Shown piece by piece: positions 17,575-25,897 of a stretch of 42,123 bases of DNA. A model generated the notes under the pieces. It searched no databases. It saw nothing but the letters and a program-made list of their open reading frames with translations, and was not told the origin of the DNA. The stretch comes from Chlamydiota bacterium (lineage in GTDB: Bacteria; Chlamydiota; Chlamydiia; Chlamydiales; JAAKFR01): assembly GCA_013288105.1 (NCBI GenBank), contig JABDCM010000006.1:1-42123 (forward strand), given 5' to 3'. A program made the position numbers and the translations under genes. Position 1 is the first letter of the stretch; each line of letters begins with the position of its first letter.

Positions 17575-19350
17575 ATGGCAGCAGCAGCACCTACCATTCC
17601 GGAGAACGCTCGTTCAGACTCCCCTGTAGTGACCGTGATTGCCGCAGTTGTGGCTGGGGGAGGGCTTGTCGTATGGGCTATTGTCCATCTTGCAAAATTT
17701 GTTTTTCATCATATGAAAGACTTTTTGGCGGGAGTCCTCTTAAGTTGCTATAGCTATATAGGGTCTGGCTGGTATCAGACTAAAAGTTTTTCTCTTACTC
17801 TTGTCGGTACGCTTCAAGAGGTGGGTCAAGTCGTTTATGATTTTGTCTCTGCCTTTTGTATGCAGCTCAAAAGCTATGGGGAGAGTGGTCTACGCTCCGC
17901 CCATCAATTCTTTTTAGCCCTTCCGGGAGCCTTCTCAGCTATTTTTCATGTACCGTGTCAGCTTGTATCGGGGATAGCTCGCTCCTCTTTAGAATATTGT
18001 CAGTCAGGAGTACAGGAGACGGCCCATTTTTTCAGAGCCTCTTTAAATGCTGCAGTTGAAGTGGGAGAGCTCTCTTTTACATGTGGCGAGGCTCTCTTGC
18101 TGGAAATCGTGAGATATGGTTCCTCTGGAGTTCAGCAAATGGTAAACACATGGGAAGCGGGTTGTCATGCAGGCGGGGAGCTCTTTTCAGCCACCCAAGA
18201 GCTCTTAAGAGGGGAGATAGAGGCTCTCATCTCCTATGCCATTTCTGGCGTTGATCAAACAAAGAATTTTTTTCTCTTTCTTCCCCACGCTGCCAAAGAG
18301 TGTGTGGCAGTACCTATCACTATTTTAAAAGGGGTAATCGCTCAATTGATTACCTATGCCATTTCCGGAAAGGAGCAAATAGGGAATTTTTTTCATGAGA
18401 TTCCCCCTCTTCTTGCTACACTCTTGAGAGGGCCAAAAGAGGTTGCTTTAGGTGTCGCTACTTATCTATTAAGTTGTCTTCTTGCTTTGCAACATCAGGT
18501 GCGTCAGAGCATACCTGCCCTAGTGAAGAGTTCTCAAGAGCTGATTTCAGCTTTTCGGGAGGCCTCCTTTGGGCTTATTCAGACAGCAGTTGCCTACGGG
18601 AAGACTCTGCTTTCAGAAACGAGAAATTTTGGATATACAGCCCTTGAAGGGGCAGATGAGGGGACACTCCTGATTCGAGAACTCCTTAAGGGGGCAGCTC
18701 AGGGCAGCCTCTCCTATGCCCAATCCGGAGTTGCGCAAACCTCGCATGCCGCGCAGCAGTTGGCCCTCTCCTCTCAAGAGGTGTGGGAATTTGGTGTGGA
18801 TAGGGCAACCAGTGTCCTCCTCCCGCTACTCTCCTATCTAGAATCTGGCAGCGAAGAGGCTCATCATTTTCTCTCAGCAACAGTTGCCGCAGCTCAAGAG
18901 GGGGTGCAAATTCCTCGAGAAATTATTGAGGGGGTCGCAAAAAATGTGTGGGGTATGGTTAAATCAGGAGCGCGAGAAACAGCTCATTTCGCACAGCAAG
19001 TGCAAGAGAGCGGAGAAGAGATCGCTATACCCTCCTATGAATTTGTATGTGGCGTCTGTCTCTCTCTTGGACACTATTTGGCCTCAGGAGTGCAACAGGC
19101 TCAAGCCGTTCCTGAATATTTGAAAGAGGATCTACCAGATGCTTTTAGAACGCTTATCGAAGAGCCCTTAGTCAGGCTATTTAGTCCCCTTATTCGTAGA
19201 GTGGCAGCACAAATCAGGATCGCCAATGAACGTAGACGAGCAAGAATGGCAGAGATTCAAGCCAGAGTGCGACAGCTTCAAGCGCAAGTCCGCACTCGTA
19301 TCGAAGAGATTCGCGTCTCCGTTAACCGAAGGCTTAGACGAACAGCCTGA
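17575..19350 (+). CDS. Membrane-anchored protein with twelve exact 40-residue repeats
   Basis: The protein starts with a hydrophobic region (residues ~18-46, VVTVIAAVVAGGGLVVWAIV and onward) and ends with an Arg-rich coiled-coil-like tail (residues 538-591). Between them residues 58-537 are twelve consecutive units of exactly 40 residues with no insertion or deletion. The unit core is SYxxSGVxQTxxFFxxL, for example SYAISGVDQTKNFFLFL in unit 5 and SYAQSGVAQTSHAAQQL in unit 9. The units look helical with a Ser-Gly turn near position 8. No known repeat family is recognised. It may be an inclusion-membrane or secreted scaffold. The last 125 bp overlap the recD reading frame. Confidence 0.8.
   Translation: MAAAAPTIPENARSDSPVVTVIAAVVAGGGLVVWAIVHLAKFVFHHMKDFLAGVLLSCYSYIGSGWYQTKSFSLTLVGTLQEVGQVVYDFVSAFCMQLKSYGESGLRSAHQFFLALPGAFSAIFHVPCQLVSGIARSSLEYCQSGVQETAHFFRASLNAAVEVGELSFTCGEALLLEIVRYGSSGVQQMVNTWEAGCHAGGELFSATQELLRGEIEALISYAISGVDQTKNFFLFLPHAAKECVAVPITILKGVIAQLITYAISGKEQIGNFFHEIPPLLATLLRGPKEVALGVATYLLSCLLALQHQVRQSIPALVKSSQELISAFREASFGLIQTAVAYGKTLLSETRNFGYTALEGADEGTLLIRELLKGAAQGSLSYAQSGVAQTSHAAQQLALSSQEVWEFGVDRATSVLLPLLSYLESGSEEAHHFLSATVAAAQEGVQIPREIIEGVAKNVWGMVKSGARETAHFAQQVQESGEEIAIPSYEFVCGVCLSLGHYLASGVQQAQAVPEYLKEDLPDAFRTLIEEPLVRLFSPLIRRVAAQIRIANERRRARMAEIQARVRQLQAQVRTRIEEIRVSVNRRLRRTA
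17746..19185 (+). repeat. Twelve in-frame 120-bp protein-coding repeat units
   Basis: Twelve 120-bp units start at 17746, 17866, 17986 and so on through 19066. They are diverged at the DNA level; the best conserved stretch is around CCTATGCCATTTCTGGCGTT in unit 5, CCTATGCCATTTCCGGAAAG in unit 6 and CCTATGCCCAATCCGGAGTT in unit 9. The strict period with strong divergence suggests old duplications held in phase by structure. Confidence 0.8.
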
Positions 19351-20740
19351 TATTGCAGCTCTTTTTGCTGCGCGCCTCCTCTCCCCCTATCCTGAAGCCC
19401 CTAAAAGTTGTTTCTCTTTTTTAGCCTATCTTCTCAATGAGGCAAGAGAGGGGCATCTCTGCTCGCTTCCCTCTACCCCTCATCTCTTGGAGGGGGCACA
19501 AGCTCTTCCACAACCCCTCATCGATCAGTTTCTAATTTATGCACCCCCCTACTGGTACTTAAAGAGATGTTGGGCCTGGGAAGAACGCTTTTATAAACAT
19601 TATCAACGCATTCAAGAAAATCCCCCCTCCCTACCTTGGAACCCCCATCTTGAAGGGCTTCCTCTCAATGAGGGGCAAAAGGAGGCGATTCACAAAGCGG
19701 CTTCTCTTCCTCTCACTCTCATCACAGGGGGGCCTGGGACAGGGAAAACCTATACAGCAGCTTGTCTTATTAAAAAATATTTAGAAGAGGTGGGAGGGGA
19801 GGTTGCTGTTGCGGCCCCTACAGGAAAGGCAGCAGCAGCCCTCAGGGAGGCGTTGCCTATTAAGACGGAAACTCTCCACGCCCTTTTGCATGTGGGACAA
19901 AGAAGGGGTATCAGAGAGCTTGGAGCAGACCTTGTCCTCGTTGATGAGGGGTCCATGGTGGATGCAGAACTCATGGGGCTTCTCTTTGCCTCCCTTAAAC
20001 AGGGGGCCAGGCTCGTGATCTTGGGGGATCCTTTCCAGCTTCCCCCCGTAGGTTCTGGCCATCTTTTTTCTGATATTGGAAAAAATAAAAAAATAATTGC
20101 AGAATTGATTCAATGCATGCGTGCAGAAAGAGCAGAGATCCTGATCTTATCGGAGAGGGTGAAAAGGGGGGAGGCGATTGTTTATGAAAAGCTTCCCTCT
20201 CCTCAAGAGATTGCAGAAGAGATTGCTGGAGAGATTCCTTGGGAGCGAGAGTTAAGCGAACGGTATCTCTTCCAGAAGCGGTTTTTGACCCCCCTAAGGC
20301 AGGGGCCTTATGGGGTAGTTGCGCTCAATCAGTTGATTTATGAAAAACAGAGCAGACGGGCAAAGAGAGCGGCTCTTTCTGAGTATGCGATTCCGATTAT
20401 GATTACTGGAAATTCCTCTAAGCACGGGCTATTTAATGGGGATGTTGGATATTTCGTGGGGGAGAGGGGTTATTTTTCACACAACAGGGAGATTGCTTTA
20501 GAGCGAATCCCCCCCTATGAGTATGCTTATGTTCTCTCAGTGCATAAGAGTCAGGGAAGTGAATATGAGAGCGTGAGGGTTCTTCTGCCTCAAGGTTCAG
20601 AAAATTTTGGTCGGGAACTTCTCTATACAGCAATCACACGGGCGAAAAAAGAGGTGAGAGTGGCAGCTGAGGAGGGGATGGTAGAAAAGCTCCTCTCCTC
20701 ATGCAAAGAACGTCTTTCTAGATTCAGTGCATCTGAATGA
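19226..20740 (+). CDS. recD: Exodeoxyribonuclease V alpha subunit RecD-like helicase
   Basis: A superfamily 1B 5'-3' helicase. Motifs seen: Walker A ITGGPGTGKTYTA (residues 166-178), Ia VAAPTGKAAAALR, II LVLVDEGSMVDAELM (DEGS instead of the common DEAS), III ILGDPFQLPPVGSG, V VHKSQGSEYESV and VI LLYTAITRAKKEV. At 504 residues it is short compared with E. coli RecD (608) but has the usual N-terminal segment (LLNEAREGHLC). The only ATG that includes this N-terminal domain is at 19226, inside the end of the previous gene, giving a 125-bp overlap; there is no later ATG, GTG or TTG before residue ~87. With recC and recB nearby this would complete RecBCD. Its 3' end overlaps the convergent gene by 17 bp. 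Confidence 0.87.
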   Translation: MNVDEQEWQRFKPECDSFKRKSALVSKRFASPLTEGLDEQPDIAALFAARLLSPYPEAPKSCFSFLAYLLNEAREGHLCSLPSTPHLLEGAQALPQPLIDQFLIYAPPYWYLKRCWAWEERFYKHYQRIQENPPSLPWNPHLEGLPLNEGQKEAIHKAASLPLTLITGGPGTGKTYTAACLIKKYLEEVGGEVAVAAPTGKAAAALREALPIKTETLHALLHVGQRRGIRELGADLVLVDEGSMVDAELMGLLFASLKQGARLVILGDPFQLPPVGSGHLFSDIGKNKKIIAELIQCMRAERAEILILSERVKRGEAIVYEKLPSPQEIAEEIAGEIPWERELSERYLFQKRFLTPLRQGPYGVVALNQLIYEKQSRRAKRAALSEYAIPIMITGNSSKHGLFNGDVGYFVGERGYFSHNREIALERIPPYEYAYVLSVHKSQGSEYESVRVLLPQGSENFGRELLYTAITRAKKEVRVAAEEGMVEKLLSSCKERLSRFSASE

Positions 20741-21392
20741 AATCGCCAGCAAGCCAGATCACGCGGCCCACTAAGCCTGCGATAATGGCCCCATAGTGAT
20801 TCGAGAACGCCATCCCTGTTTGCAGCGCATCCCCAAGGTTTTGCATCAACCCTCCGCACGCATCCTTAAAGCTGCGGCTGTCGGAGGAGGAGTCCATCAA
20901 CTGCTTAACATTCAAATAGGCTTCACAACTAGTTGTCCCAAGGAAAAGACAGGAGATCGCAATCCCCATATTTTTAGCATGTTTTCCCAAAAATTCTACA
21001 TGTCTATTTACATAGCTCAACACATTGAGAATGCGAGCTGCGAGAACAGAAAGATTCCCTGCAATTTCTATCCAAGGACGACAGACAACATGCTCTTTTT
21101 CTTCACTATCTTTCTTTTTTTTCATGAAAAGATTTCCAGTGAAAGTTCTCACTAAAGCAGGAACGATGCGTATCAGACTGACGATAGAAAGAGCCCCTGA
21201 GATCGCTTCAGCTGTTTTAGCAGCGGGCGCCTGGTTTCCTAAATGGGGGTGTCCAATTAAAGCTGTAATCCCATGTATAGCCCCGCCAAATTGATCAACT
21301 CTTTCACAGGCGCTATTAATAGCGCTCGCAAATTCGCCTGTCTTAACATAGGCACGACCATACGAGGAGGTTAAAAGAGAATCTAATCCCAT
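20724..21392 (-). CDS. Polytopic membrane protein of unknown function next to rpsT
   Basis: A 222-residue protein with about four hydrophobic helices: near residues 62-82 (AISGALSIVSLIRIVPALV), 110-130, 143-162 (MGIAISCLFLGTTSCEAYL) and 203-216. There is no signal peptide and no enzyme motif that I can see. It follows rpsT by 18 bp on the same strand and has AAGGGA before its ATG, so it is probably expressed with S20. In Chlamydia an Inc-type gene (CT618) lies next to rpsT (CT617); this gene holds the same place, but I cannot verify sequence similarity. Function unknown; inclusion membrane or inner membrane are both possible. Confidence 0.7.
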   Translation of the reverse strand: MGLDSLLTSSYGRAYVKTGEFASAINSACERVDQFGGAIHGITALIGHPHLGNQAPAAKTAEAISGALSIVSLIRIVPALVRTFTGNLFMKKKKDSEEKEHVVCRPWIEIAGNLSVLAARILNVLSYVNRHVEFLGKHAKNMGIAISCLFLGTTSCEAYLNVKQLMDSSSDSRSFKDACGGLMQNLGDALQTGMAFSNHYGAIIAGLVGRVIWLAGDFIQMH

Positions 21393-21410
21393 AAATAATC
21401 CCTTAAAATT

Positions 21411-21701
21411 TTAAGCAGCAACTGTTTTCTGATAGGCGCGGGACTTTAGACGATCAGCCTTATTTTTCTTAAAGATGCCCCGCTTTGCCCCTTGATCCAT
21501 CGCACTATAGAAAGCCTTCAACCGTTCCTGGATCTGCGTCTGATCCTTAGATTCAAGAGCCCCTTCAAAGGCGCGCACAACCGTACGCACAGTCGATTTG
21601 AATGAACGATTAATCAACCGTCTCTTCTCATTTTGAAGATCTCTTTTAATAGGAGTCGGCCGTTTTGTTTTTTGTTTTTTTTCTTTTGCTTCGTTAGCCA
21701 T
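21411..21701 (-). CDS. rpsT: 30S ribosomal protein S20
   Basis: A 96-residue, lysine/arginine-rich helical protein with the S20 pattern: MANEAKEKKQKTKRPTPIKR at the start, INRSFKSTVRTVVRAFEGAL in the middle, and GIFKKNKADRLKSRAYQ at the end (compare KGIIHKNKAARKKSRL in other bacteria). S20 binds 16S rRNA during small-subunit assembly. A GAGG Shine-Dalgarno lies 7 nt before the ATG. It is divergent from the membrane-protein gene at 21752, with 50 bp between, and is followed after 18 bp by an unknown membrane-protein gene. Confidence 0.95.
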   Translation of the reverse strand: MANEAKEKKQKTKRPTPIKRDLQNEKRRLINRSFKSTVRTVVRAFEGALESKDQTQIQERLKAFYSAMDQGAKRGIFKKNKADRLKSRAYQKTVAA

Positions 21702-21751
21702 AATAAAACCTCAGTACAAATGGGATACCATTTTAGAAAAAAGAGGGTTTT

Positions 21752-22216
21752 ATGTCACGAAAGTTTATCTGGTTGGGAGTCATAACTCTAATCATTGCCC
21801 TTTTTATCTGGTTTGCCACTCAAGCAGGAGTTGCTCTCTTTACCTATAGCCGTCTTCAAGTTCGGGTGCCGATAAAAATCGAGAAATGGGAAGTAAAAAA
21901 TTTAGGATCAGATCGTTTTGTCGTATGGGGGAATTATTCGTATCTCTATGATAATAAGATGTATGAGGGAGGGGAACCCTTTTCTCCCCCCTTTTTGAAT
22001 CCATGGACGGCAGAGAAGGAGGTAGAAAAGTATTCCCATCAGCACTGGGAGCTCTGGTTAGATCCTAAAAAGCCTGAAAGGCGCGCTTTGGAAAAGAGGA
22101 TCCCCTATAAAAAAGTGATTTCATCTTCTATTTTAATCTTACTGGCTCTTTACTTCTATGGTTTGGCCATTTATGAAGGAAGGGATGGAACCGGAGGAGA
22201 GTCACAACCTAAGTGA
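21752..22216 (+). CDS. Small two-helix membrane protein (154 aa)
   Basis: An N-terminal helix (residues 6-30) and a C-terminal helix (residues 122-140) bracket a soluble domain of about 90 residues with many aromatic residues (VVWGNYSYLYDNKMYEGG, HWELWLDPKKPERRAL). This layout resembles DUF3592-type proteins, in which a small beta-rich domain is held at the membrane surface; the assignment is by eye. AGAGGG lies 5 bp before the ATG. It overlaps the next gene by about 32 bp and so forms an operon with it. No function can be assigned. Confidence 0.75.
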   Translation: MSRKFIWLGVITLIIALFIWFATQAGVALFTYSRLQVRVPIKIEKWEVKNLGSDRFVVWGNYSYLYDNKMYEGGEPFSPPFLNPWTAEKEVEKYSHQHWELWLDPKKPERRALEKRIPYKKVISSSILILLALYFYGLAIYEGRDGTGGESQPK

Positions 22217-23402
22217 GGAGATTTTTAAGACTCCCCCCATTTTTTTTGTTCGCTATCGTCTTTACTTTTTTCTCATTCTCTGTTTCTTTTTCCCTCTTTG
22301 TTTAGTGGCTTTTTATGCTCATGCGGTGGCTGGTATCTTTGTGGTGGCCACTCTTGCAGGCCTTTTAGGGATGGTCTCTGCCTGGTATATTCTTAAGGAG
22401 TGGCGCGAGAGGATGTTTCATGCTGCCAACGCTCTGATTCGTGCTAAACTAGTGCAGATTTCTCACACTTTTCCTGAACAGATTGCCGAAGTTACGCGTC
22501 TCCGCGCTGGTTTTGAAAAAGAGAGGGAGGATTATGAATATCAGATTGATCTTTTGCACACAGCGGTTGCCAAAAGTAAAGAGGAGGTGTGTCAGCTTCA
22601 TAGGAGTATGGACAAGAAGTTAGAAGAGATGCGTCTGGCCTACCATGAATTTGAGGATATGAGGAGGGAGTATCAGAGAATAGCGCAGGAGTTAGTGGCA
22701 ATCAAGGAGGAGAAAAAAGAGGCATTGAAGCAGCAAGAGGCGGTGGGGCGCGAGTACCATAAGACGATTACTGAGCAGCGGATGGTGATTGAGAAAAAGC
22801 AGCGTTACATTGGAAAGCTCGAAGGAAAAGTGAGAGATCTCATGTATGAAATCAGAAATTTGCTTCAACTGGATACCCCTTTACAGCAAGAGCCCCTTGA
22901 CGACCGAAAGGGGTCCAATAGCTCTTATGATTTGACAGTCCAGTTGCAGAAGTACATTGAGAGAGCAGAAACCATGACGGGGGTGGATCACATCGGCTAT
23001 TTGGAGGGGGGGTCTCCCCGATTTCTCTCTCCGGGAAGTTATGCTGTGGACCTGCGACGGCTTTTTGAAAGCTTCCGCGAGGAGGCTGCAGCCATTATTT
23101 TTCTTTATTCCTCTCAAGAGAATCGGTTTTTATTTGTGAATGATTGCGTTAAAACTACTCTTGGATGGGGTCCTGAGAAGTTTATGAAAGAATTTGCCCA
23201 TTTAGTCTGCAAGGGATATCCCGAATGGAAATCTGGGCTTGCTCGTCTCTCGTCTTCTCGCAAGCAGTTTACCTCTCTTCATATCTTGAATCGCTCGGGG
23301 GAGGCGCGTCCCTTCCAGTGCTATATGGGGGTAATTGCTAAGGGTCCTTTCTCCGGTCATATCTTAGGCCTATTAACCTCAAATTCAGGCTATCCTTCTT
23401 AA
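22185..23402 (+). CDS. Membrane / coiled-coil / PAS-like protein (CT616-like)
   Basis: Two adjacent membrane helices (about residues 15-70, ending AWYILKEW) are followed by a long coiled coil (about residues 85-225, rich in E, K, R, Q) and a C-terminal domain of about 115 residues. That last domain reads FLFVNDCVKTTLGWGPEKF and ends with a strand pair GHILGLLTSN, which fits a PAS fold (x-VN-x3-x-x-LGW-x-x-E). There is no kinase, cyclase or HTH output. It sits between rpsT and rpoD, as the uncharacterised CT616 gene does in Chlamydia. The ATG at 22185 is chosen because of the purine-rich AAGGAAGGG just ahead; ATGs at 22173 and 22158 are alternatives. It may sense a ligand at the membrane or act as a scaffold. 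Confidence 0.72.
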   Translation: MEPEESHNLSEEIFKTPPIFFVRYRLYFFLILCFFFPLCLVAFYAHAVAGIFVVATLAGLLGMVSAWYILKEWRERMFHAANALIRAKLVQISHTFPEQIAEVTRLRAGFEKEREDYEYQIDLLHTAVAKSKEEVCQLHRSMDKKLEEMRLAYHEFEDMRREYQRIAQELVAIKEEKKEALKQQEAVGREYHKTITEQRMVIEKKQRYIGKLEGKVRDLMYEIRNLLQLDTPLQQEPLDDRKGSNSSYDLTVQLQKYIERAETMTGVDHIGYLEGGSPRFLSPGSYAVDLRRLFESFREEAAAIIFLYSSQENRFLFVNDCVKTTLGWGPEKFMKEFAHLVCKGYPEWKSGLARLSSSRKQFTSLHILNRSGEARPFQCYMGVIAKGPFSGHILGLLTSNSGYPS

Positions 23403-23423
23403 GAAGGATAATCTGCATAATCA

Positions 23424-24131
23424 TTAACTCCTTAAAAGAGCATCTAGCCACCTATCAAATCCCTTTAATAGCTGTTTCCACAAGGAGGTTGTCTTCGATG
23501 GCTTATAGTTGATATCGGTCAAATCCCCTTGAAAATAGAGCCCCTTTGGTCCCCCACAATAGGGATGGGGAAGATGAATCAGAAAAGGGGGGCTTTTATC
23601 TATCCGCTTTCCCCCCATCAGTTGAGAGTATTGATCATAAATCACCCCCCTTTGATTGATAAAATAATGGGGAAGAGAAAAGAGATAGTACTCGGCAGGC
23701 TTGACCCGTTTACCATTGAACCGTTTGTCATACAAAAGCCAAACTACTGTAAAACCCACCGATCGATAATCTCGATTACGTGCAGAGATTTCTTCCGAAG
23801 AAATAGGGGAACATTGGATCTCAAAAATAATTTTTTTGTCAAACCAGACAAAGTCTGCAATCCTACCTATTTCCTTAAAAGAGTGCTCCATTGCAACATT
23901 TTGTGACTCAAGCTGTTTGTATAAGAGCTGTTGGAAAAAAAGATGGCGAAAAGATTTTTTAGAAGAATGGCAGGGGGTACGAGGGTGCGGATGGTAAAAA
24001 TGGAGTTTGCGCCATTTTCCACCTCGTAAGAGGAGGGGTTGGAGACAAGAGGGGCAGAGATATTGTTGGTGTCGATGAGCAGAGGGGGCTCCCACCAATT
24101 TTCTTCTCTCATTCAAAGCATAAAATTGCAT
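23424..24131 (-). CDS. CoiA-like competence protein (putative PD-(D/E)XK nuclease)
   Basis: The N-terminal part has a zinc-finger-like pair YLCPSCLQPLLLR followed by HFYHPHP, as in CoiA proteins (Y-x-C-P-x-C ... H-F-x-H). The nuclease core reads GRIADFVWFDKKIIFEIQCS, followed by an ARNRDY segment and VVWLL. The D-x(n)-E-x-Q arrangement is the CoiA variant of the PD-(D/E)XK site. In Streptococcus CoiA is needed for recombination of incoming DNA during transformation. The ATG at 24131 gives 235 residues and the right N-terminus; a TTG at 24176 would add 15 residues that do not look coding. The gene is divergent from rpoD, 68 bp away. Confidence 0.78.
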   Translation of the reverse strand: MQFYALNERRKLVGAPSAHRHQQYLCPSCLQPLLLRGGKWRKLHFYHPHPRTPCHSSKKSFRHLFFQQLLYKQLESQNVAMEHSFKEIGRIADFVWFDKKIIFEIQCSPISSEEISARNRDYRSVGFTVVWLLYDKRFNGKRVKPAEYYLFSLPHYFINQRGVIYDQYSQLMGGKRIDKSPPFLIHLPHPYCGGPKGLYFQGDLTDINYKPSKTTSLWKQLLKGFDRWLDALLRS

Positions 24132-24199
24132 AGCAAAGCTAATTCCATTTCGTTTATAGTAACCCAGGACTCTCAACCAGGAAATCTTGACATAAATTC

Positions 24200-25897
24200 A
24201 TGAAGAAAAAAATAGAGAAATCAGATTTAAAATCGAGTGTGAAAGCTAAACCTCCTGAAAAAGAGGAGGGGGAATTTCAACAAAAACTTGAGGAAATCGT
24301 CGCGCAAGCCAAGGAGCAGGGCTATATCACTTATGAGGAGATCAACGAAATTCTGCCGATGAATTTTGATACAGCGGATCAGATCGACCAGGTTTTGATT
24401 TTTCTTTCGGGGATGGATGTTCAGGTGCTCAATCAGGCAGAAGTTGAGCGGCAGAAGGAGAGAAAAAAAGAGGTTAAGGAGATTGAGGGGATTGTCAAAA
24501 AAACGGAGGGCACCCCAGATGATCCTGTCCGGATGTATCTCAAAGAAATGGGTTCCGTGCCTCTTCTCACGAGAGAGGAGGAGGTGGAGATTTCTAAGAG
24601 GATTGAAAAGGCTCAGATTCAAATTGAAAGAATTATTCTCCGTTTTCGTTATGCGACCAAAGAGGCGATCTCTATTGCTCAATCTTTGATGGGGGGGAAG
24701 GATCGTTTTGATAAACTGATTTCTGAAAAAGAGGTTCTTGATAAGGCAGCTTACCAGAAAATGCTCCCTAAATTAACAGATCTTCTCAAAGGGGAGGATC
24801 ATCATATTGAGACTCTTTTGATTCAGCTCCGCTCCCCTCTAAAGAAGGGGGAGGAGGCAAAGATTCATGAGGAGATTGAGAAGTGTCGGATCCGCACCCA
24901 AGCCTATTTACGCCGTTTTCATTGTAGACATAATATTATTGAGGATTTTGGCGAGGTCGTTTTTAAGGCTTATGACCGGTTTCTCTTTTTTGAGAAGGAG
25001 ATTAATGAATTAAAGACGCGGGCTGAGAGAAATAAGTTTGCGGCTGCCAAGCTTGCTGCGGCCAGAAGAAAGCTTGAAAAGATAGAGATTGCGGGGGGGC
25101 GTAATCTTGAGGAGTTCAAGAAAGATGTGCGTATGCTGCAGCGGTGGATGGATAAGAGCCAGGAGGCAAAACGGGAGATGGTGGAATCGAACCTGCGTCT
25201 TGTGATCTCTATTGCCAAGAAATATACGAACCGGGGTCTCTCCTTCTTGGATCTGATTCAAGAGGGAAACATGGGATTGATGAAAGCTGTCGAAAAGTTT
25301 GAATATCGCCGTGGATATAAATTTTCTACTTATGCGACCTGGTGGATTCGCCAGGCGGTGACGCGAGCGATTGCAGATCAGGCGCGCACGATCCGTATTC
25401 CTGTGCATATGATCGAGACAATCAACAAGGTGTTACGGGGCGCAAAAAAATTGATGATGGAGACAGGGCGCGAACCCTCTCCGGAGGAGTTGGCGCAAGA
25501 ATTGGGGTTGACACCCGAGAGGGTTCGTGAGATTTATAAGATTGCGCAGCACCCCATTTCGCTTCAGGCGGAGGTGGGAGAAGGGGGGGAGAGCCAGTTT
25601 GGCGATTTTCTCGAAGATACAGGAGTAGAATCTCCTGCTGAGGCAACAGGCTATTCGATTCTCAAAGATAAGATGAATGAGGTTTTAACGACGCTGACGG
25701 AGAGAGAGCGTATTGTGCTGATTCAACGTTTTGGTCTTCTTGACGGAAAGCCGAAAACTTTGGAAGAGGTGGGAGTGGCCTTTAATGTCACTCGTGAAAG
25801 GATTCGGCAGATTGAAGCAAAGGCGCTGCGGAAGATGCGTCACCCGATCCGCTCAAAGCAACTGCGGGCCTTTCTGGACCTTCTAGAGAGTGAGTAG
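24200..25897 (+). CDS. rpoD: RNA polymerase primary sigma factor (sigma-66 / RpoD)
   Basis: A 565-residue group 1 sigma factor. Region 1.1 is near residues 30-75 ([13 protein letters not shown]), region 1.2 reads [20 protein letters not shown], and a non-conserved region follows. Region 2 contains [29 protein letters not shown] and [19 protein letters not shown]. Region 3 is around [13 protein letters not shown], and region 4 contains [15 protein letters not shown] and the -35-binding helix [16 protein letters not shown]. It directs most transcription. In Chlamydia the Rsb partner-switching proteins are thought to control this sigma. The Shine-Dalgarno is weak. The last 110 bp overlap a convergent gene on the other strand. 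Confidence 0.97.
   Translation: MKKKIEKSDLKSSVKAKPPEKEEGEFQQKLEEIVAQAKEQGYITYEEINEILPMNFDTADQIDQVLIFLSGMDVQVLNQAEVERQKERKKEVKEIEGIVKKTEGTPDDPVRMYLKEMGSVPLLTREEEVEISKRIEKAQIQIERIILRFRYATKEAISIAQSLMGGKDRFDKLISEKEVLDKAAYQKMLPKLTDLLKGEDHHIETLLIQLRSPLKKGEEAKIHEEIEKCRIRTQAYLRRFHCRHNIIEDFGEVVFKAYDRFLFFEKEINELKTRAERNKFAAAKLAAARRKLEKIEIAGGRNLEEFKKDVRMLQRWMDKSQEAKREMVESNLRLVISIAKKYTNRGLSFLDLIQEGNMGLMKAVEKFEYRRGYKFSTYATWWIRQAVTRAIADQARTIRIPVHMIETINKVLRGAKKLMMETGREPSPEELAQELGLTPERVREIYKIAQHPISLQAEVGEGGESQFGDFLEDTGVESPAEATGYSILKDKMNEVLTTLTERERIVLIQRFGLLDGKPKTLEEVGVAFNVTRERIRQIEAKALRKMRHPIRSKQLRAFLDLLESE

Noticed and set aside
17746-19185. CRISPR or non-coding repeat array with 120-bp period
   Set aside because: The units are diverged in DNA, conserved in protein and all in frame inside a single ORF.
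24187-24192. Perfect TTGACA just before rpoD
   Set aside because: It is 8 bp before the ATG, so a matching -10 would lie inside the coding region; no good -10 was seen at the right distance.
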